From: Pseudomonas sp. KNUC1026
GTDB taxonomy: Bacteria > Pseudomonadota > Gammaproteobacteria > Pseudomonadales > Pseudomonadaceae
Assembly (NCBI RefSeq): GCF_021650705.1
Contig: NZ_CP087138.1
Location: 2,170,001 to 2,234,000, forward strand
DNA length: 64,000 nucleotides
Direction: 5' to 3'
Shown here: piece after piece, positions 30,457 to 38,951 of the stretch
Numbering within the stretch: the stretch's first letter is position 1
Layout of the letters: every line of letters begins with the position of its first letter
Program-made: the position numbers and the translations under genes
Notes under the pieces: model-generated
What the model saw: only the letters and a program-made list of their open reading frames with translations
What the model was told of the DNA's origin: nothing
The model's database searches: none

Positions 30457-31761
30457 TTACAGGATCGACAACGGATACTGAACGATCAGGCGGTTTTCGT
30501 CGAAACTGTTGGTGTTGCCGTAGTCACGGCGCAGGCTCGAGTTCCTCCAACGAACGGTGAGTGCCTTGAAGGTGCCGCTCTGCACCACGTAAGCCAGCTC
30601 GGTTTCACGGCCGCGATCTACACCGTCGGTGACGGTGCCCGAGTGCACGTTGGTGCCTTCGATGAAGCGGTTCATCAGGGTCAGGCCGGGGATGCCCAAG
30701 CCGGCAAAGTCGTAGTCGTGGCGCACTTGCCAGGAGCGCTCGTCCTTCATGTCGTAGCTCCAGCCGTAGCTGTCGTTGGCCAGGGTGCCGCCGCTGGTGC
30801 CGCTCACGCGCTGCCAGCCGACGTCGCCAGAGACTTTCTGCAGGCCGACATAAAAGGTGTTGAAACCGTACTTGAGCGAGAACAGCCCGGAAACGGTGTG
30901 GTTGTCCTGATCGCCTGCGCGCTCCTGGCCATCTGCGCTGCCGATGAAGTAGCCGATGTTCGCGCCAAGCGTCACGGGGCCGACCGGCTGGGAGTGCAGC
31001 AACTGGAAGTATTTCTGGTCGTACACGTCTTCAAGCTGTGCATACCAGGCCCCCACCAGGGTGCGCTTGTCGTTGAAGGTGTATTCGGCACCGGCGAAGT
31101 TGAAGGCGCTGCCGTAGACGGTCGGGCGGCCGTGGTTCACCCGGTCGAAGTTGTTGAGGCCGATGTGCTCCATGCTGGCATCGTTACGCTGGCTGTTGCC
31201 CTGGAACTGGCCGGCGTACAGCGTCACGTTGGTGATGTCACGGGAGGTGACCTGCGCACCGCGCAAGGTCTGCGGCAGGGAACGGCCGTCGTCGGCCCGC
31301 AGGATCGGCAGCACCGGCTGCCACTCGCCCACCTTCAGCTCGGTCTTCGACACTTTGGCCTTGGCGGCGACCGCCAGGCGGCCGAAGTCGTCGGCCGGCT
31401 TGTTACCATCATGCACAGGCAGCAGCTGGGTACCGTAAGTACCACGCCCGCCGTCGAGTTTGTAGGACATCAGGCCCAGCACGTCGACGCCGAACCCGAC
31501 TACGCCTTGGGTGTACCCGCTCCTGGCATCGAGGATGAAGCTCTGGGTCCATTCGGCGGCCTGGCCGCGCTTGGTCGGCCCGGGCAGCGCCTGCGACTTG
31601 CCGTTATCGACGAAGTTGCGGTTCATGTAAAAGTTGCGCAGGTTCAGGTTGACCTTGGCGTCGTCAACGAACCCTTCAGCGTGTGCAACGCCTGCGAAGG
31701 TGGCGACACTGACGGACAGGGCGAGGGTGTGGCGTGTAAAGCGAGCGAGCTTGACGGTCAT
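30457..31761 (-). CDS. OprD-family outer-membrane porin
   Basis: A 434-residue substrate-specific porin of the OprD/OpdK family. It has a signal peptide ending AGVAHA before EGFVDDAKVNLNLRNFYMNR, the family N-terminus FIDDAK-x-LNLRNFY. Other blocks are AAEWTQSFILDARSGYTQGVVGFGVDVLG, KVGEWQPVLPILRADDGRSLPQTLRG and the C-terminal DENRLIVQYPLSIL. Members take up amino acids, aromatic acids or small carboxylates; which one is not readable here. The nearby aromatic-acid-type MFS and amidohydrolase genes suggest a carboxylate. ATG 31761 starts the signal peptide; upstream in-frame codons are not protein-like. Confidence 0.93.
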   Translation of the reverse strand: MTVKLARFTRHTLALSVSVATFAGVAHAEGFVDDAKVNLNLRNFYMNRNFVDNGKSQALPGPTKRGQAAEWTQSFILDARSGYTQGVVGFGVDVLGLMSYKLDGGRGTYGTQLLPVHDGNKPADDFGRLAVAAKAKVSKTELKVGEWQPVLPILRADDGRSLPQTLRGAQVTSRDITNVTLYAGQFQGNSQRNDASMEHIGLNNFDRVNHGRPTVYGSAFNFAGAEYTFNDKRTLVGAWYAQLEDVYDQKYFQLLHSQPVGPVTLGANIGYFIGSADGQERAGDQDNHTVSGLFSLKYGFNTFYVGLQKVSGDVGWQRVSGTSGGTLANDSYGWSYDMKDERSWQVRHDYDFAGLGIPGLTLMNRFIEGTNVHSGTVTDGVDRGRETELAYVVQSGTFKALTVRWRNSSLRRDYGNTNSFDENRLIVQYPLSIL

Positions 31762-31989
31762 TATTGTTATTCCCGACGTTGAGTGAGGACGCCCCGGTCG
31801 CGGCAGTGCGTTATCGGTGTGAGCGGTGCGGCAATCCTTGCACCTTGGCTGAAGGCCCCCCGGCCCACCGCCCCGCCTGGCACACCGTGCCGGGTTACGT
31901 TGCGGCAAAATTAACCAAATGTTTCAAAACCCGCAACTGCACGGCCGGTTTTACCCCCACTCAACCTCGCCTGATGCGTCGGAAAGTGT
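31762..31989. other. Intergenic region upstream of the porin gene
   Basis: No gene is seen here. The stretch must hold the porin promoter. It contains an AT-rich patch (AAATTAACCAAATGTTTCAAAA at about 31906-31930, split by the limit on quoted bases into AAATTAACCAAATG and TTTCAAAA) that could be the promoter or an operator. Confidence 0.4.
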
Positions 31990-32090
31990 GCGATAGCCGA
32001 ACACCGAGCTGCTCGGCGCGCGCAGCCAGCCAGGAGCTGGCAGGCCTGGCACGGCAGATGGAAGAAACGGTGCATCGGTTCAAGCTTTGA
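31990..32090 (+). pseudogene. Remnant of a methyl-accepting chemotaxis protein C-terminus
   Basis: The plus-strand frame ending at the TGA of 32088-32090 reads ASQELAGLARQMEETVHRF and then KL. This is the characteristic C-terminal end of pseudomonad MCPs (the helix after the signalling hairpin). The frame upstream is not MCP-like, and no HAMP or signalling core is present, so this is the 3' scar of a deleted or rearranged chemoreceptor gene. It ends 14 bases before the stop of the convergent amidohydrolase gene. Confidence 0.55.
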
Positions 32091-32103
32091 AGCCCAGCGA
32101 GCG

Positions 32104-32946
32104 TCAAAAGCCGAACAACGCCTTTGGCCCTTCGATCATCAAGCTATCGCGCCACCGCTGCTGCGGCGCGATACGTTCCAGCAGTTCGACCTGGCTTGCG
32201 TAATCGATCTGCTCCTCATGCTGCGTGTGAGGCCAGTCACTGCCCCATACCAGTTGCCGTTCGCCGAAGTGCTCGAACAACTGCGGCACCGCTGCTTCGG
32301 CGAAGGCCAGGTTTTCCGTGGCCGTGCCGCCCAGCCGGTAAAGCGCCGAGACTTTCACCCACACCCTTTCACTCGCCCCCAGCGCAAGCAGTTGTGCGAA
32401 GGTTTCATGCTGCACGCCCAGGCCTGCTCGCGGCCGGCCGAAGTGGTCGATCACCACTTTGCAGCCCTGCGCGAGCAACGCTCGGCACAAGGCGGGGATG
32501 TCTTCGATCTGGCGGTGCAGTTCTACATGCCAGCCCATTTGCGCGACCTTCCGCAGCAAGGGTTTCCAGTGTGGCGCGCCCAGATCAGGCATGGGCTTGC
32601 CGATCAGGTTCAAACGAATGCCGACGATGCCTTGCCCTGCCAAAGCATCGAGTTGCTCGGCGCTGGCCCCCTCCTCGACCACGGCAACACCCTTGAGGCG
32701 ATGAGGTGCCCGGGCGATGGCCGCGAGCATGTAGCTGTTGTCGGTACCGAGAAAACTGGGCTGCACCAACACTCCGTGGCTCAGGCCGTGAGCGTCCAGA
32801 TGCCCCAACCAGGCCGCCAGCGTGGCGTCATAGGCCGGGGTATAACGGCGCGCGGCGGTGAGCGCCAGCGCTTGGCCGAACACATGGGCGTGGCTGTCGA
32901 CGCCGGTCACGGGGATGTTGCGGTGTGAAGTCATCAGGTCGTTCAT
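32104..32946 (-). CDS. Amidohydrolase, 2-pyrone-4,6-dicarboxylate-hydrolase-like
   Basis: A 280-residue TIM-barrel amidohydrolase. It starts with the metal-binding GVDSHAHVF, continues with VQPSFLGTDNSYML, VGIRLNLIGKP, HVELHRQ, VIDHFGRP and ends with WGSDWPHTQHEEQ, the pattern of PDC lactonase / sulfomuconolactone hydrolase type enzymes. It would hydrolyse a lactone in the cytoplasm. The MFS gene stops 13 bases upstream, so the pair is one operon behind the GntR gene. The substrate is unknown; an aromatic ring-cleavage product is the best guess from the transporter type. Confidence 0.8.
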   Translation of the reverse strand: MNDLMTSHRNIPVTGVDSHAHVFGQALALTAARRYTPAYDATLAAWLGHLDAHGLSHGVLVQPSFLGTDNSYMLAAIARAPHRLKGVAVVEEGASAEQLDALAGQGIVGIRLNLIGKPMPDLGAPHWKPLLRKVAQMGWHVELHRQIEDIPALCRALLAQGCKVVIDHFGRPRAGLGVQHETFAQLLALGASERVWVKVSALYRLGGTATENLAFAEAAVPQLFEHFGERQLVWGSDWPHTQHEEQIDYASQVELLERIAPQQRWRDSLMIEGPKALFGF

Positions 32947-32959
32947 CGCAGAGGTGAAT

Positions 32960-34216
32960 TCAAGCCTTGCCCGCCGGTTGCGCGGTATCCAGATTGCGGC
33001 CGCGGGTTTCCGGCAATGCCAGTGCCGCGATCATCGCTACGCCATAGGCGATGCCGGCGTCGATACCGATGGCGCCGCCCAGCGACATGCTCTGGCTCAT
33101 GTGGCCGACCAGCACCGGGAACACCGCCGAGAGCACCCGGCCGAAGTTGTAGCAAAAGCCCACACCCGCCCCGCGCACATCGGCCGGGTACAGCTCGTTG
33201 AAGAACGAGCCCAGGCTCGCCGGGATGCCCGCCGCGAAAAAGCCCAGCGGGAAGCCCAGGAACAGCATCTGGGTATTGCTCAACGGCAGGAACACGTAGC
33301 ACTGCACCGTCACCACGCAGCACAGGGCGAACAGCAGGATGTTCTTGCGCCGGCCGAGTTTGTCGACCAGCACGCCACTAGCCATGCAGCCGCACCAGAA
33401 GGCAACGATGATCACCGCCAGGTAGCTGCCGGAGTTCAGCACCGAGAGGTGGCGTTCATTCTTGAGAAAGGTCGGCAGCCAGGTCATCACCGCGTGGTAG
33501 CCGCCATGCGCGCCCAGGCCCAGCAGGCCGCCCAGCAAGGTCACGCGCAGCAGCTCGGGGCGGAAGATGCCACCCACCGACGCCAGGAACGAGCGGCCCT
33601 GAGCCTGCTCGCGCTGATGCACCGCTGCGTCGGGCTCTTGCACGTTGCGGCGCACCCAGATGATCAGCAGCGCCGGCAGCAGGCCGACCACGAACATCAC
33701 CCGCCAGGCGATGTCCTGCGGCAGCCAGCTGTAGATCAGCGTGTAGAGGCCGACCGCCGCGCCCCAGCCCACGGCCCAGGCACTTTGCACCGTGCCCATG
33801 ACCTTGCCGCGATAGCGCGGATTGATGGTCTCGGCCATCAGCACCGCACCGGCTGCCCACTCACCGCCGATGCCGAAGCCTTGAAGCGCCTTGATCACCA
33901 CCAATTGCTCGAAGCCGGTGACGAATGCAGACAGGAAGGTGCAGGCGCTGAACCAGAGAATCATCCACTGGAGTGTGCGCACCCGGCCGTAACGGTCCGA
34001 CAGTGTGCCGCCCACCCAGCCGCCGATCGCCGAGGTCACCAGGGTCACGCCGCTGATCAGGCCGGCCTGGCCGTTGTTCAGGCTGAAGGCGATCAACAGC
34101 GCAGGAATGGCGAGGCCGAACATCTGGGTTTCCAGCGCGTCCAGCGCCCAGCCGCCGAAGCACGCCCAGAAGGTCTTGCGCTCGCGCGCGGTGATGTCTC
34201 GATACCACTTGAACAT
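32960..34216 (-). CDS. MFS transporter, aromatic-acid:H+ symporter type
   Basis: A 418-residue 12-TM major facilitator. The start WACFGGWALDALETQMFGLAIPAL has the acidic residue in TM1 common to the MHS/AAHS importers. The loop motif GGTLSDRYGRVRTL follows TM2, and LQGFGIGGEWAAGAVLMAE is the TM4 signature. A repeat of the loop motif, DKLGRRKNILL, occurs in the second half. It likely imports the acid used by the amidohydrolase gene behind it. The GntR gene stops 36 bases upstream on the same strand. Confidence 0.9.
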   Translation of the reverse strand: MFKWYRDITARERKTFWACFGGWALDALETQMFGLAIPALLIAFSLNNGQAGLISGVTLVTSAIGGWVGGTLSDRYGRVRTLQWMILWFSACTFLSAFVTGFEQLVVIKALQGFGIGGEWAAGAVLMAETINPRYRGKVMGTVQSAWAVGWGAAVGLYTLIYSWLPQDIAWRVMFVVGLLPALLIIWVRRNVQEPDAAVHQREQAQGRSFLASVGGIFRPELLRVTLLGGLLGLGAHGGYHAVMTWLPTFLKNERHLSVLNSGSYLAVIIVAFWCGCMASGVLVDKLGRRKNILLFALCCVVTVQCYVFLPLSNTQMLFLGFPLGFFAAGIPASLGSFFNELYPADVRGAGVGFCYNFGRVLSAVFPVLVGHMSQSMSLGGAIGIDAGIAYGVAMIAALALPETRGRNLDTAQPAGKA

Positions 34217-34252
34217 GGAAATGTCCTGTTGTTGTGTTGGGCAGAGAGGCGC

Positions 34253-34984
34253 TCAGCGGATCTCTACGCTGTAGCGAAAGTGTTGGGCATGGCCGCGCGA
34301 ACGTCGCCACTCCAGCGGCTGGCCGGCATAACCGCGGGCCAGCCGCTCGATCAGCACCACCGGGCTGTGGGCGGCGATACCGAGCAGGCCCGCGCTGCGC
34401 TCATCGGCAGGCTCGGCGGTCAGGGTTTCGTCGGCCGAAGCGATCACCTGGCCGCAGAACTCTTCGTAGAGGGGATAAAGCAGCGGACCTTCCTGGTTGA
34501 GGTCTTTGCCGAGGATGGCTTCGAACGGCCCCTTGGGCAGCCAGATGTCCTCGGCCAGTACCGGTTGGCCATCGATCAGGCGCAGGCGGCTCAGGTGAAT
34601 CACCGGCTCGCCGTCGGGCAGTTGCAAGGCCTTGGCGGCCTCGGCAGGTGCAGGCAGCACGTCTACGGCCAGTACCTGGCTCTGCGGGATGCGGCGCTCG
34701 CCCTCGGCGGTCTGGAAACGGAAGAAGCGGAACAACGAGTCCTGAAACTGAGCACGGCGGATGAAAGTGCCACGCCCCTGCTGGCGCTCCAGGATGCGCT
34801 CGCTGACGAGCATGTCGATGGCTTTGCGCACGGTGCCGATGGAGAGGTCGTAGTCGGCGGCCAGCACCGCTTCGGTAGGAATGGCCTCTCCGGCCTTCCA
34901 GCGGTTTTCACTGATATGCCGTGCCAGCGCGTCGCGCAGGCGCTGGTAAAGGGGAAGGCGTTCGTCGCTGGGCAATGCCGGCAT
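34253..34984 (-). CDS. GntR-family regulator with UTRA domain
   Basis: A 243-residue regulator of the HutC/PhnF branch. The winged-helix DNA-binding domain is at residues 10-75 (IPTEAVLAADYDLSIGTVRKAIDMLV, then QQGRGTFIRR). The UTRA effector-binding domain fills the rest (VIHLSRLRLIDGQPVLAEDIWLP; LIERLARGYAGQPLEWRRSRGHAQHFRYSVEI). It heads the MFS-amidohydrolase operon and probably represses it and itself until its ligand binds. CAGGAG lies 8 bases before the ATG. Confidence 0.92.
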   Translation of the reverse strand: MPALPSDERLPLYQRLRDALARHISENRWKAGEAIPTEAVLAADYDLSIGTVRKAIDMLVSERILERQQGRGTFIRRAQFQDSLFRFFRFQTAEGERRIPQSQVLAVDVLPAPAEAAKALQLPDGEPVIHLSRLRLIDGQPVLAEDIWLPKGPFEAILGKDLNQEGPLLYPLYEEFCGQVIASADETLTAEPADERSAGLLGIAAHSPVVLIERLARGYAGQPLEWRRSRGHAQHFRYSVEIR

Positions 34985-35018
34985 GCGGTAGGCTCCTGGT
35001 TGTTATTTTATTTATGCA

Positions 35019-35032
35019 GTCATCTATATGAA
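35019..35032. promoter_or_regulatory. Candidate GntR operator
   Basis: The near-palindrome TCATCTATATGA lies 35 bases before the GntR gene start, in an AT-rich patch that stands out from the GC-rich surroundings. HutC-type regulators bind short palindromes centred on TATA-like cores. The assignment is by position only. Confidence 0.35.
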
Positions 35033-35155
35033 TTCTGGGGCGAAGTATTGACCGGTGGCCACAGGCCGTCAACCCGCCGCAGGTCTGATCGTCCGGAACC
35101 CTCACCGGCAGCCGCGCTCTTCTGTAGACATCCACGCGATACGGAGGGCGGCATC

Positions 35156-35401
35156 ATGACCGTTGCTCAATGCACTCACCGCGACCACGTCATCGAGGCG
35201 CAGGTCGAAGAACACCCCGGCATTCCGACTCCTTGGGCGGGTGGCTGCAGGATCACACCGCCTGACGGGGTGATCACTCGCCGGCTGCCGTTGCCGGTGC
35301 AATCGGCGTTCCTTGCAGAATTGGATGCGGCGCAGCAGGCGTCGCTGGCTCATGGGCGATGGCTGGTGGATCAGCATCTGGACCATGGGCGGCAGTTCTA
35401 G
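35156..35401 (+). CDS. Small hypothetical protein
   Basis: An 81-residue protein beginning MTVAQCTHRDHVIEAQVEEH, with GGAGGGCGG just before the ATG. The centre has PDGVITRRLPLPVQSAFLAEL and the end AHGRWLVDQHLDHGRQF. No family is recognised. It is divergent from the GntR gene and followed by the REP cluster. The ribosome-binding site is the main support. Confidence 0.5.
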   Translation: MTVAQCTHRDHVIEAQVEEHPGIPTPWAGGCRITPPDGVITRRLPLPVQSAFLAELDAAQQASLAHGRWLVDQHLDHGRQF

Positions 35402-35415
35402 GTGATGAGGCAAAC

Positions 35416-35530
35416 AGTCGCCCGGCAAGCCGGCCTCCCACGGGAGTCAGCATTTCGTGGGACGGCTTGCGGCGCGACGGCTGTCCAGATCAAACGGTGG
35501 GAGGGCGGCTAGCCGCGCGACGAGGCCATT
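35416..35530. repeat. Cluster of three REP-like palindromes
   Basis: Three related copies lie in 115 bases. The first, forward, reads TCGCCCGGCAAGCCGGCCTC-CCAC (hyphen added). The second and third are inverted: on the minus strand they read TCGCGCCGCAAGCCGTCCCAC and TCGCGCGGCTAGCCGCC-CTCCCAC. This is the GC-rich stem plus CTCCCAC tail of pseudomonad REP elements. They lie between the small hypothetical gene and the MFS gene. Confidence 0.65.
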
Positions 35531-35644
35531 TGCACCCCGGTCATTTCTCCGACCGGCCAATGAACGCTTAGCAAGCTGATTTTCGCCAACAAATATTTCA
35601 TCTTCTTCCTACAATGAGCCTTTCGCCCAGCCGAAGGCCCATTC

Positions 35645-37036
35645 ATGCCCACCGAACCCCAGGCCCGTGTGGCCGCCCTCTCCGCCCGCATCGACCGTTT
35701 GCCCGCAACACCGAGCCTGTGGCGATTGGTAGCGCTGCTGTCGATCGGCGGTTTCTTCGAGCTGTACGACCTGTTCCAGACGGCCTACATCAGCCCTGGC
35801 CTGATAAAGGCCGGCATCTTCGCCACTGGCGCACAAGGCGCGTTCGGCGTGTCGGACCAGGCCGCCTTCGCCTCGGCGACCTTCCTTGGCCTGTTCGTCG
35901 GCGCCAGCCTGCTCAGCCCCTTCGCCGACCGCTTCGGCCGGCGCGCGGTGTTCACCTATGCGTTGATCTGGTACACCCTGGCCACCGTGCTGATGGGCGT
36001 TCAGTCCAGCGCCATGGCCATCATCCTCTGCCGGTTCCTGGTGGGCATCGGCCTGGGCATCGAGCTGGTGACAATCGACACCTACCTTTCCGAGCTGATG
36101 CCCAAGCGCATGCGTACCTCGGCCTTTGCCTTTGCGTTTTTCGTGCAGTTCCTGTCGGTACCGGCGGTGGCGCTGATGAGCTGGTGGCTGGTGCCGCAAG
36201 CACCGCTCGGCATCGATGGCTGGCGCTGGGTGGTGCTGGCGAGTGCGGTGTTCGCGCTGTTCATCTGGTGGTTGCGCAAGCGCCTGCCCGAGTCGCCGCG
36301 CTGGCTGGCGCAGCAGGGCCGTTTCGACGAGGCGGACGCGGTGGTCGTACGCCTTGAACAGCGCTGCGAAGAGGAACTGCGCCAGCGCTTGCCGCCGCCC
36401 GAGGTGGAGCACGCCGAATTCGAGCCCAAGGGCCGTTTCGCCGACATCTGGAAGCCGCCGTACCGGCGCCGGGCGTTGATGCTGATCGTGTTCAACTTCT
36501 TCCAGGCCATCGGTTTTTTCGGCTTCGGCAACTGGCTGCCCGCCCTGCTCGCCGGCAAGGGCATGGAGGCGACCCACAGCCTGGGCTATGCCTTCATCAT
36601 TACCCTGGCCTACCCGCTGGGGCCGTTGCTGTTCACCCGCTGGGCCAACCGTTTCGAGAACAAATGGCAGATCGTAGGCTCGGCCATCGGCACGGTGATC
36701 TTCGGCACCCTGTTCGCCGCGCAAAGCACGCCCACCGGGTTGATCGCCTGCGGAGTCGGGGTGACCTTCTGCAATGCCTGGCTCACCTTTGCCTATCACT
36801 CCTACCAGAGCGAACTGTTCCCAACCTCCATCCGCGCCCGCGCGGTGGGCTTCTGCTACTCGTTCAGCCGGCTGTCGACGGTGTTCAGCAGCCTGATGAT
36901 CGGGTTCTTCCTGGAGCATTTCGGCACACCGGGGGTGCTCGCGTTCATCGTCAGCAGCATGCTGATCGTGACCCTGACCATCGGCGGTTTCGGGCCGCGC
37001 ACCCGCAACCTGGCGCTGGAACGCATCGCTCACTGA
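35645..37036 (+). CDS. MFS transporter, sugar/metabolite porter type
   Basis: A 463-residue 12-TM permease. TM1 is LLSIGGFFELYDLFQTAYISPGLI, the loop motif is SPFADRFGRRAVF, and the long central loop has RLPESPRWLAQQGRFDEADAVV, the sugar-porter signature. TM10-11 region has SYQSELFPTSIRARAVGFCYSFSRLS, also typical of the sugar/metabolite porter group. It is likely a proton-driven importer of an organic acid or sugar. It stands alone after the REP cluster, 78 bases before the DUF4123-like gene. Confidence 0.9.
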   Translation: MPTEPQARVAALSARIDRLPATPSLWRLVALLSIGGFFELYDLFQTAYISPGLIKAGIFATGAQGAFGVSDQAAFASATFLGLFVGASLLSPFADRFGRRAVFTYALIWYTLATVLMGVQSSAMAIILCRFLVGIGLGIELVTIDTYLSELMPKRMRTSAFAFAFFVQFLSVPAVALMSWWLVPQAPLGIDGWRWVVLASAVFALFIWWLRKRLPESPRWLAQQGRFDEADAVVVRLEQRCEEELRQRLPPPEVEHAEFEPKGRFADIWKPPYRRRALMLIVFNFFQAIGFFGFGNWLPALLAGKGMEATHSLGYAFIITLAYPLGPLLFTRWANRFENKWQIVGSAIGTVIFGTLFAAQSTPTGLIACGVGVTFCNAWLTFAYHSYQSELFPTSIRARAVGFCYSFSRLSTVFSSLMIGFFLEHFGTPGVLAFIVSSMLIVTLTIGGFGPRTRNLALERIAH

Positions 37037-37114
37037 TTCAGACCACGGCGGATTTATCTGCCGGCCACGGGCATGGTTCCATGCGCAGCTTCATGAGCCA
37101 CTGGAAGCGCTGCC

Positions 37115-38115
37115 ATGCCCTCGCCCGACTCACCTGGCCAAAGCTTGCTGGCATTCGCCAACGCCCTGCCGGGCACTGATTTCCTCTACCTGCTGCTGGA
37201 CCCCTTGGCCCCCTGCCCAGCAGGCGGTGCACCGGGCGCGCAGCACCTGAGCCAGACACTAGGCTCAGCGCAAACCTGCCGGGTGCCACGCCAGATGCTG
37301 GCGCACAGCCCTGCCCATCAACCACTGCTGTGCCGATTGGCCGGCCCCGGCCAAGCCCTGGCAGAGGCTGCACTTCACGCGAGCCTCGCGCACGCATGCA
37401 CCGAACAGAGCGCCGGCCAGCGGTACGTGTGTGGCTGGCTGCACAGCGTGGCGCCGATTGCCGAGGTCGCCCGGCACCTCGCGCGCCAGGCTGGCGCGCT
37501 GCCCGAGGCAGGCGGTGCCGCGCTGGCCTGGTACGAGCCACTGCGCCTGGAGCTGCTGGCCAGCATCCTGAACGATGGATTGGGCAGCGTGCTGGGGCCG
37601 GTGCAAGGTTGGTGGGCACCCACGAGCTGGGGCAGCATCCAGCAATGGACAGCGGCAGGCGTCGCGACCGACGCGCAATGCGTACGTGCCGAACAAGCCC
37701 TGGCGCATGTGCCCCTGATCAAACGCCTGCTCAACCTGTGGCGCGCTGCGCAACGCGCTCCGCTGGAGCATTTCACCAACCTCTGGCATGGCGCAACGCC
37801 GCTGCCGCCGAACGCTGCAAGCCAAGCGCTGAAAATGATACTGCAGGCCCGGTCACTGGGCCTGCGCGACAGCAGCGACCTGCTCACCCTCTGCCTGTAT
37901 CGAGCCTGCGCGCATCCGAGGCTGCATGCGCACCCGCAGGTCCGATTGCATATCGAAGAAGCAGCGCGAGGGATGTGCTCGCTGCCCGCTGCGTTTTCGC
38001 GTTACAGCGACGCACAATGGCAGCGGATAATCGCCGAGCTCAGCGACGTGCTCCCCAGCAGCCTGTCGGCCAAACCCTGCCGAGGGCCGGCGCAGCGCAG
38101 GATCGAACGGGTTGA
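37115..38115 (+). CDS. DUF4123-like protein (type VI secretion adaptor-like), frame uncertain at 3' end
   Basis: About 333 residues. The first 170 residues follow the DUF4123 pattern: FLYLLLDPLA near the start, PLLCRLAGPGQALAEA, CGWLHSVAPIAEVARHLARQAG and AWYEPLRLELLASILNDGLGSVLGPVQGWW. DUF4123 proteins load effectors onto VgrG spikes. The helical second half (ALAHVPLIKRLLNLWRAAQ; FSRYSDAQWQRIIAELSDV) looks real to about 38060. The raw frame then runs through the opposite IclR gene. One lost base near 38065 would move it to the TGA at 38113, giving a natural end. GGAAG precedes the ATG. No vgrG, hcp or effector gene is adjacent. Confidence 0.6.
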
Positions 38116-38887
38116 CCTTCGCCCCGATGAACGCCGCCTCGCGCTTGAGCATCTCCACCACCATCGGCCGGCGCTGGTCGTTGAGCCGCTCGGTGAGCGT
38201 GGCCACACTCAGCGCTGCCACGGCATGGCCCTGGCGGTCGAGGATCGGCACCGCCAGCCCGGCCATGCCGTCGAGCACGCCGGTGTTGCGGTCGGCATAG
38301 CCGCGCTGGCGCACATTTTCGATCTCCGCTCGCAGCAGCACCTCGTCGTAGCGGTGCTCATCCTTGAGCCTGGGCAGGTTATAGCGAATCACCTCCTCGC
38401 GCTCCTCTTCGGCCACGAAGGCCAGGATCGCCAGCGCACCCTGGCCGCCGCCCAGCGGCATCCGCCCGCCGATGTCGCCGGTGAAGGTGCGGATGGGGTA
38501 AAGGCCTTCGCAGCGATCCAGGCACATGGCCTCGAAACCTGCACGGGCCAGCAGGAACATCGAATCACCCAGCGAGGCCGACAGCCGCAACAGGCTCGGC
38601 CGGGCGATCTCGCGCAGGTTGCCGGCACGCCCGGCCTGGGCGGCCAGGGCGAAAAAATCGAGGCCCAGCCGATAGCGTTTGCTGCCTGCGCACTGCTCGA
38701 CCACCCCTTCTTCGATCAGCGCCCGCAGCAGGCGGTGGGTGGTGGGCTGCGACAGCGCCACACGCTGCGCCAGGTGAGTCAACTTTTCACCCTCAGGGCT
38801 CGCCGACGCCATTGCCCGCAACACTGCAAACAACCGACTGGCAGCACCCACCCCGGCATCGGACTTTTGATCACTGGAATCTTGCAT
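38040..38887 (-). CDS. IclR-family transcriptional regulator
   Basis: About 280 residues. The winged-helix domain is at 15-75 (ASRLFAVLRAMASASPEGEKLTHLAQRVALSQPTTHRLLRAL split here: SQPTTHRLLRALIEEGVVEQ) and the ligand-binding domain follows (GDSMFLLARAGFEAMCLDRCEG; GVLDGMAGLAVPILDRQGHAVAALSVATL; FDPALRRP). The frame is open far beyond the usual IclR length; restoring the base lost near 38065 stops it at 38040. It is divergent from the ABC-dehydrogenase operon and is the likely regulator of that operon. Confidence 0.85.
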
Positions 38888-38906
38888 AAAGGTGATGACC
38901 TCTTAA

Positions 38907-38951
38907 TTTCACTCACCGGAATTTAAGAAAGAAATATCTCATTGAGTGAAA
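38907..38951. promoter_or_regulatory. Candidate IclR operator (inverted repeat)
   Basis: A perfect 9-base inverted repeat, TTTCACTCA (38907-38915) and TGAGTGAAA (38943-38951), lies in the AT-rich part of the region between the divergent IclR gene and the ABC operon, 20 bases from the IclR start. The two arms are 36 bases centre to centre. Binding by this IclR protein is inferred from position. Confidence 0.55.

Noticed and set aside
32858..35401. An 847-codon plus-strand frame
   Set aside because: It is antisense to the amidohydrolase, MFS and GntR genes, has low-complexity His/Gln/Arg-rich translation, and matches no family. It is a shadow of GC-rich codon use; only its last 81 codons, with their own ribosome-binding site, are kept.
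35609..37033. A 474-codon minus-strand frame
   Set aside because: Antisense to the MFS gene with its clear membrane and sugar-porter motifs; the translation is Gln/His/Glu-rich shadow sequence.
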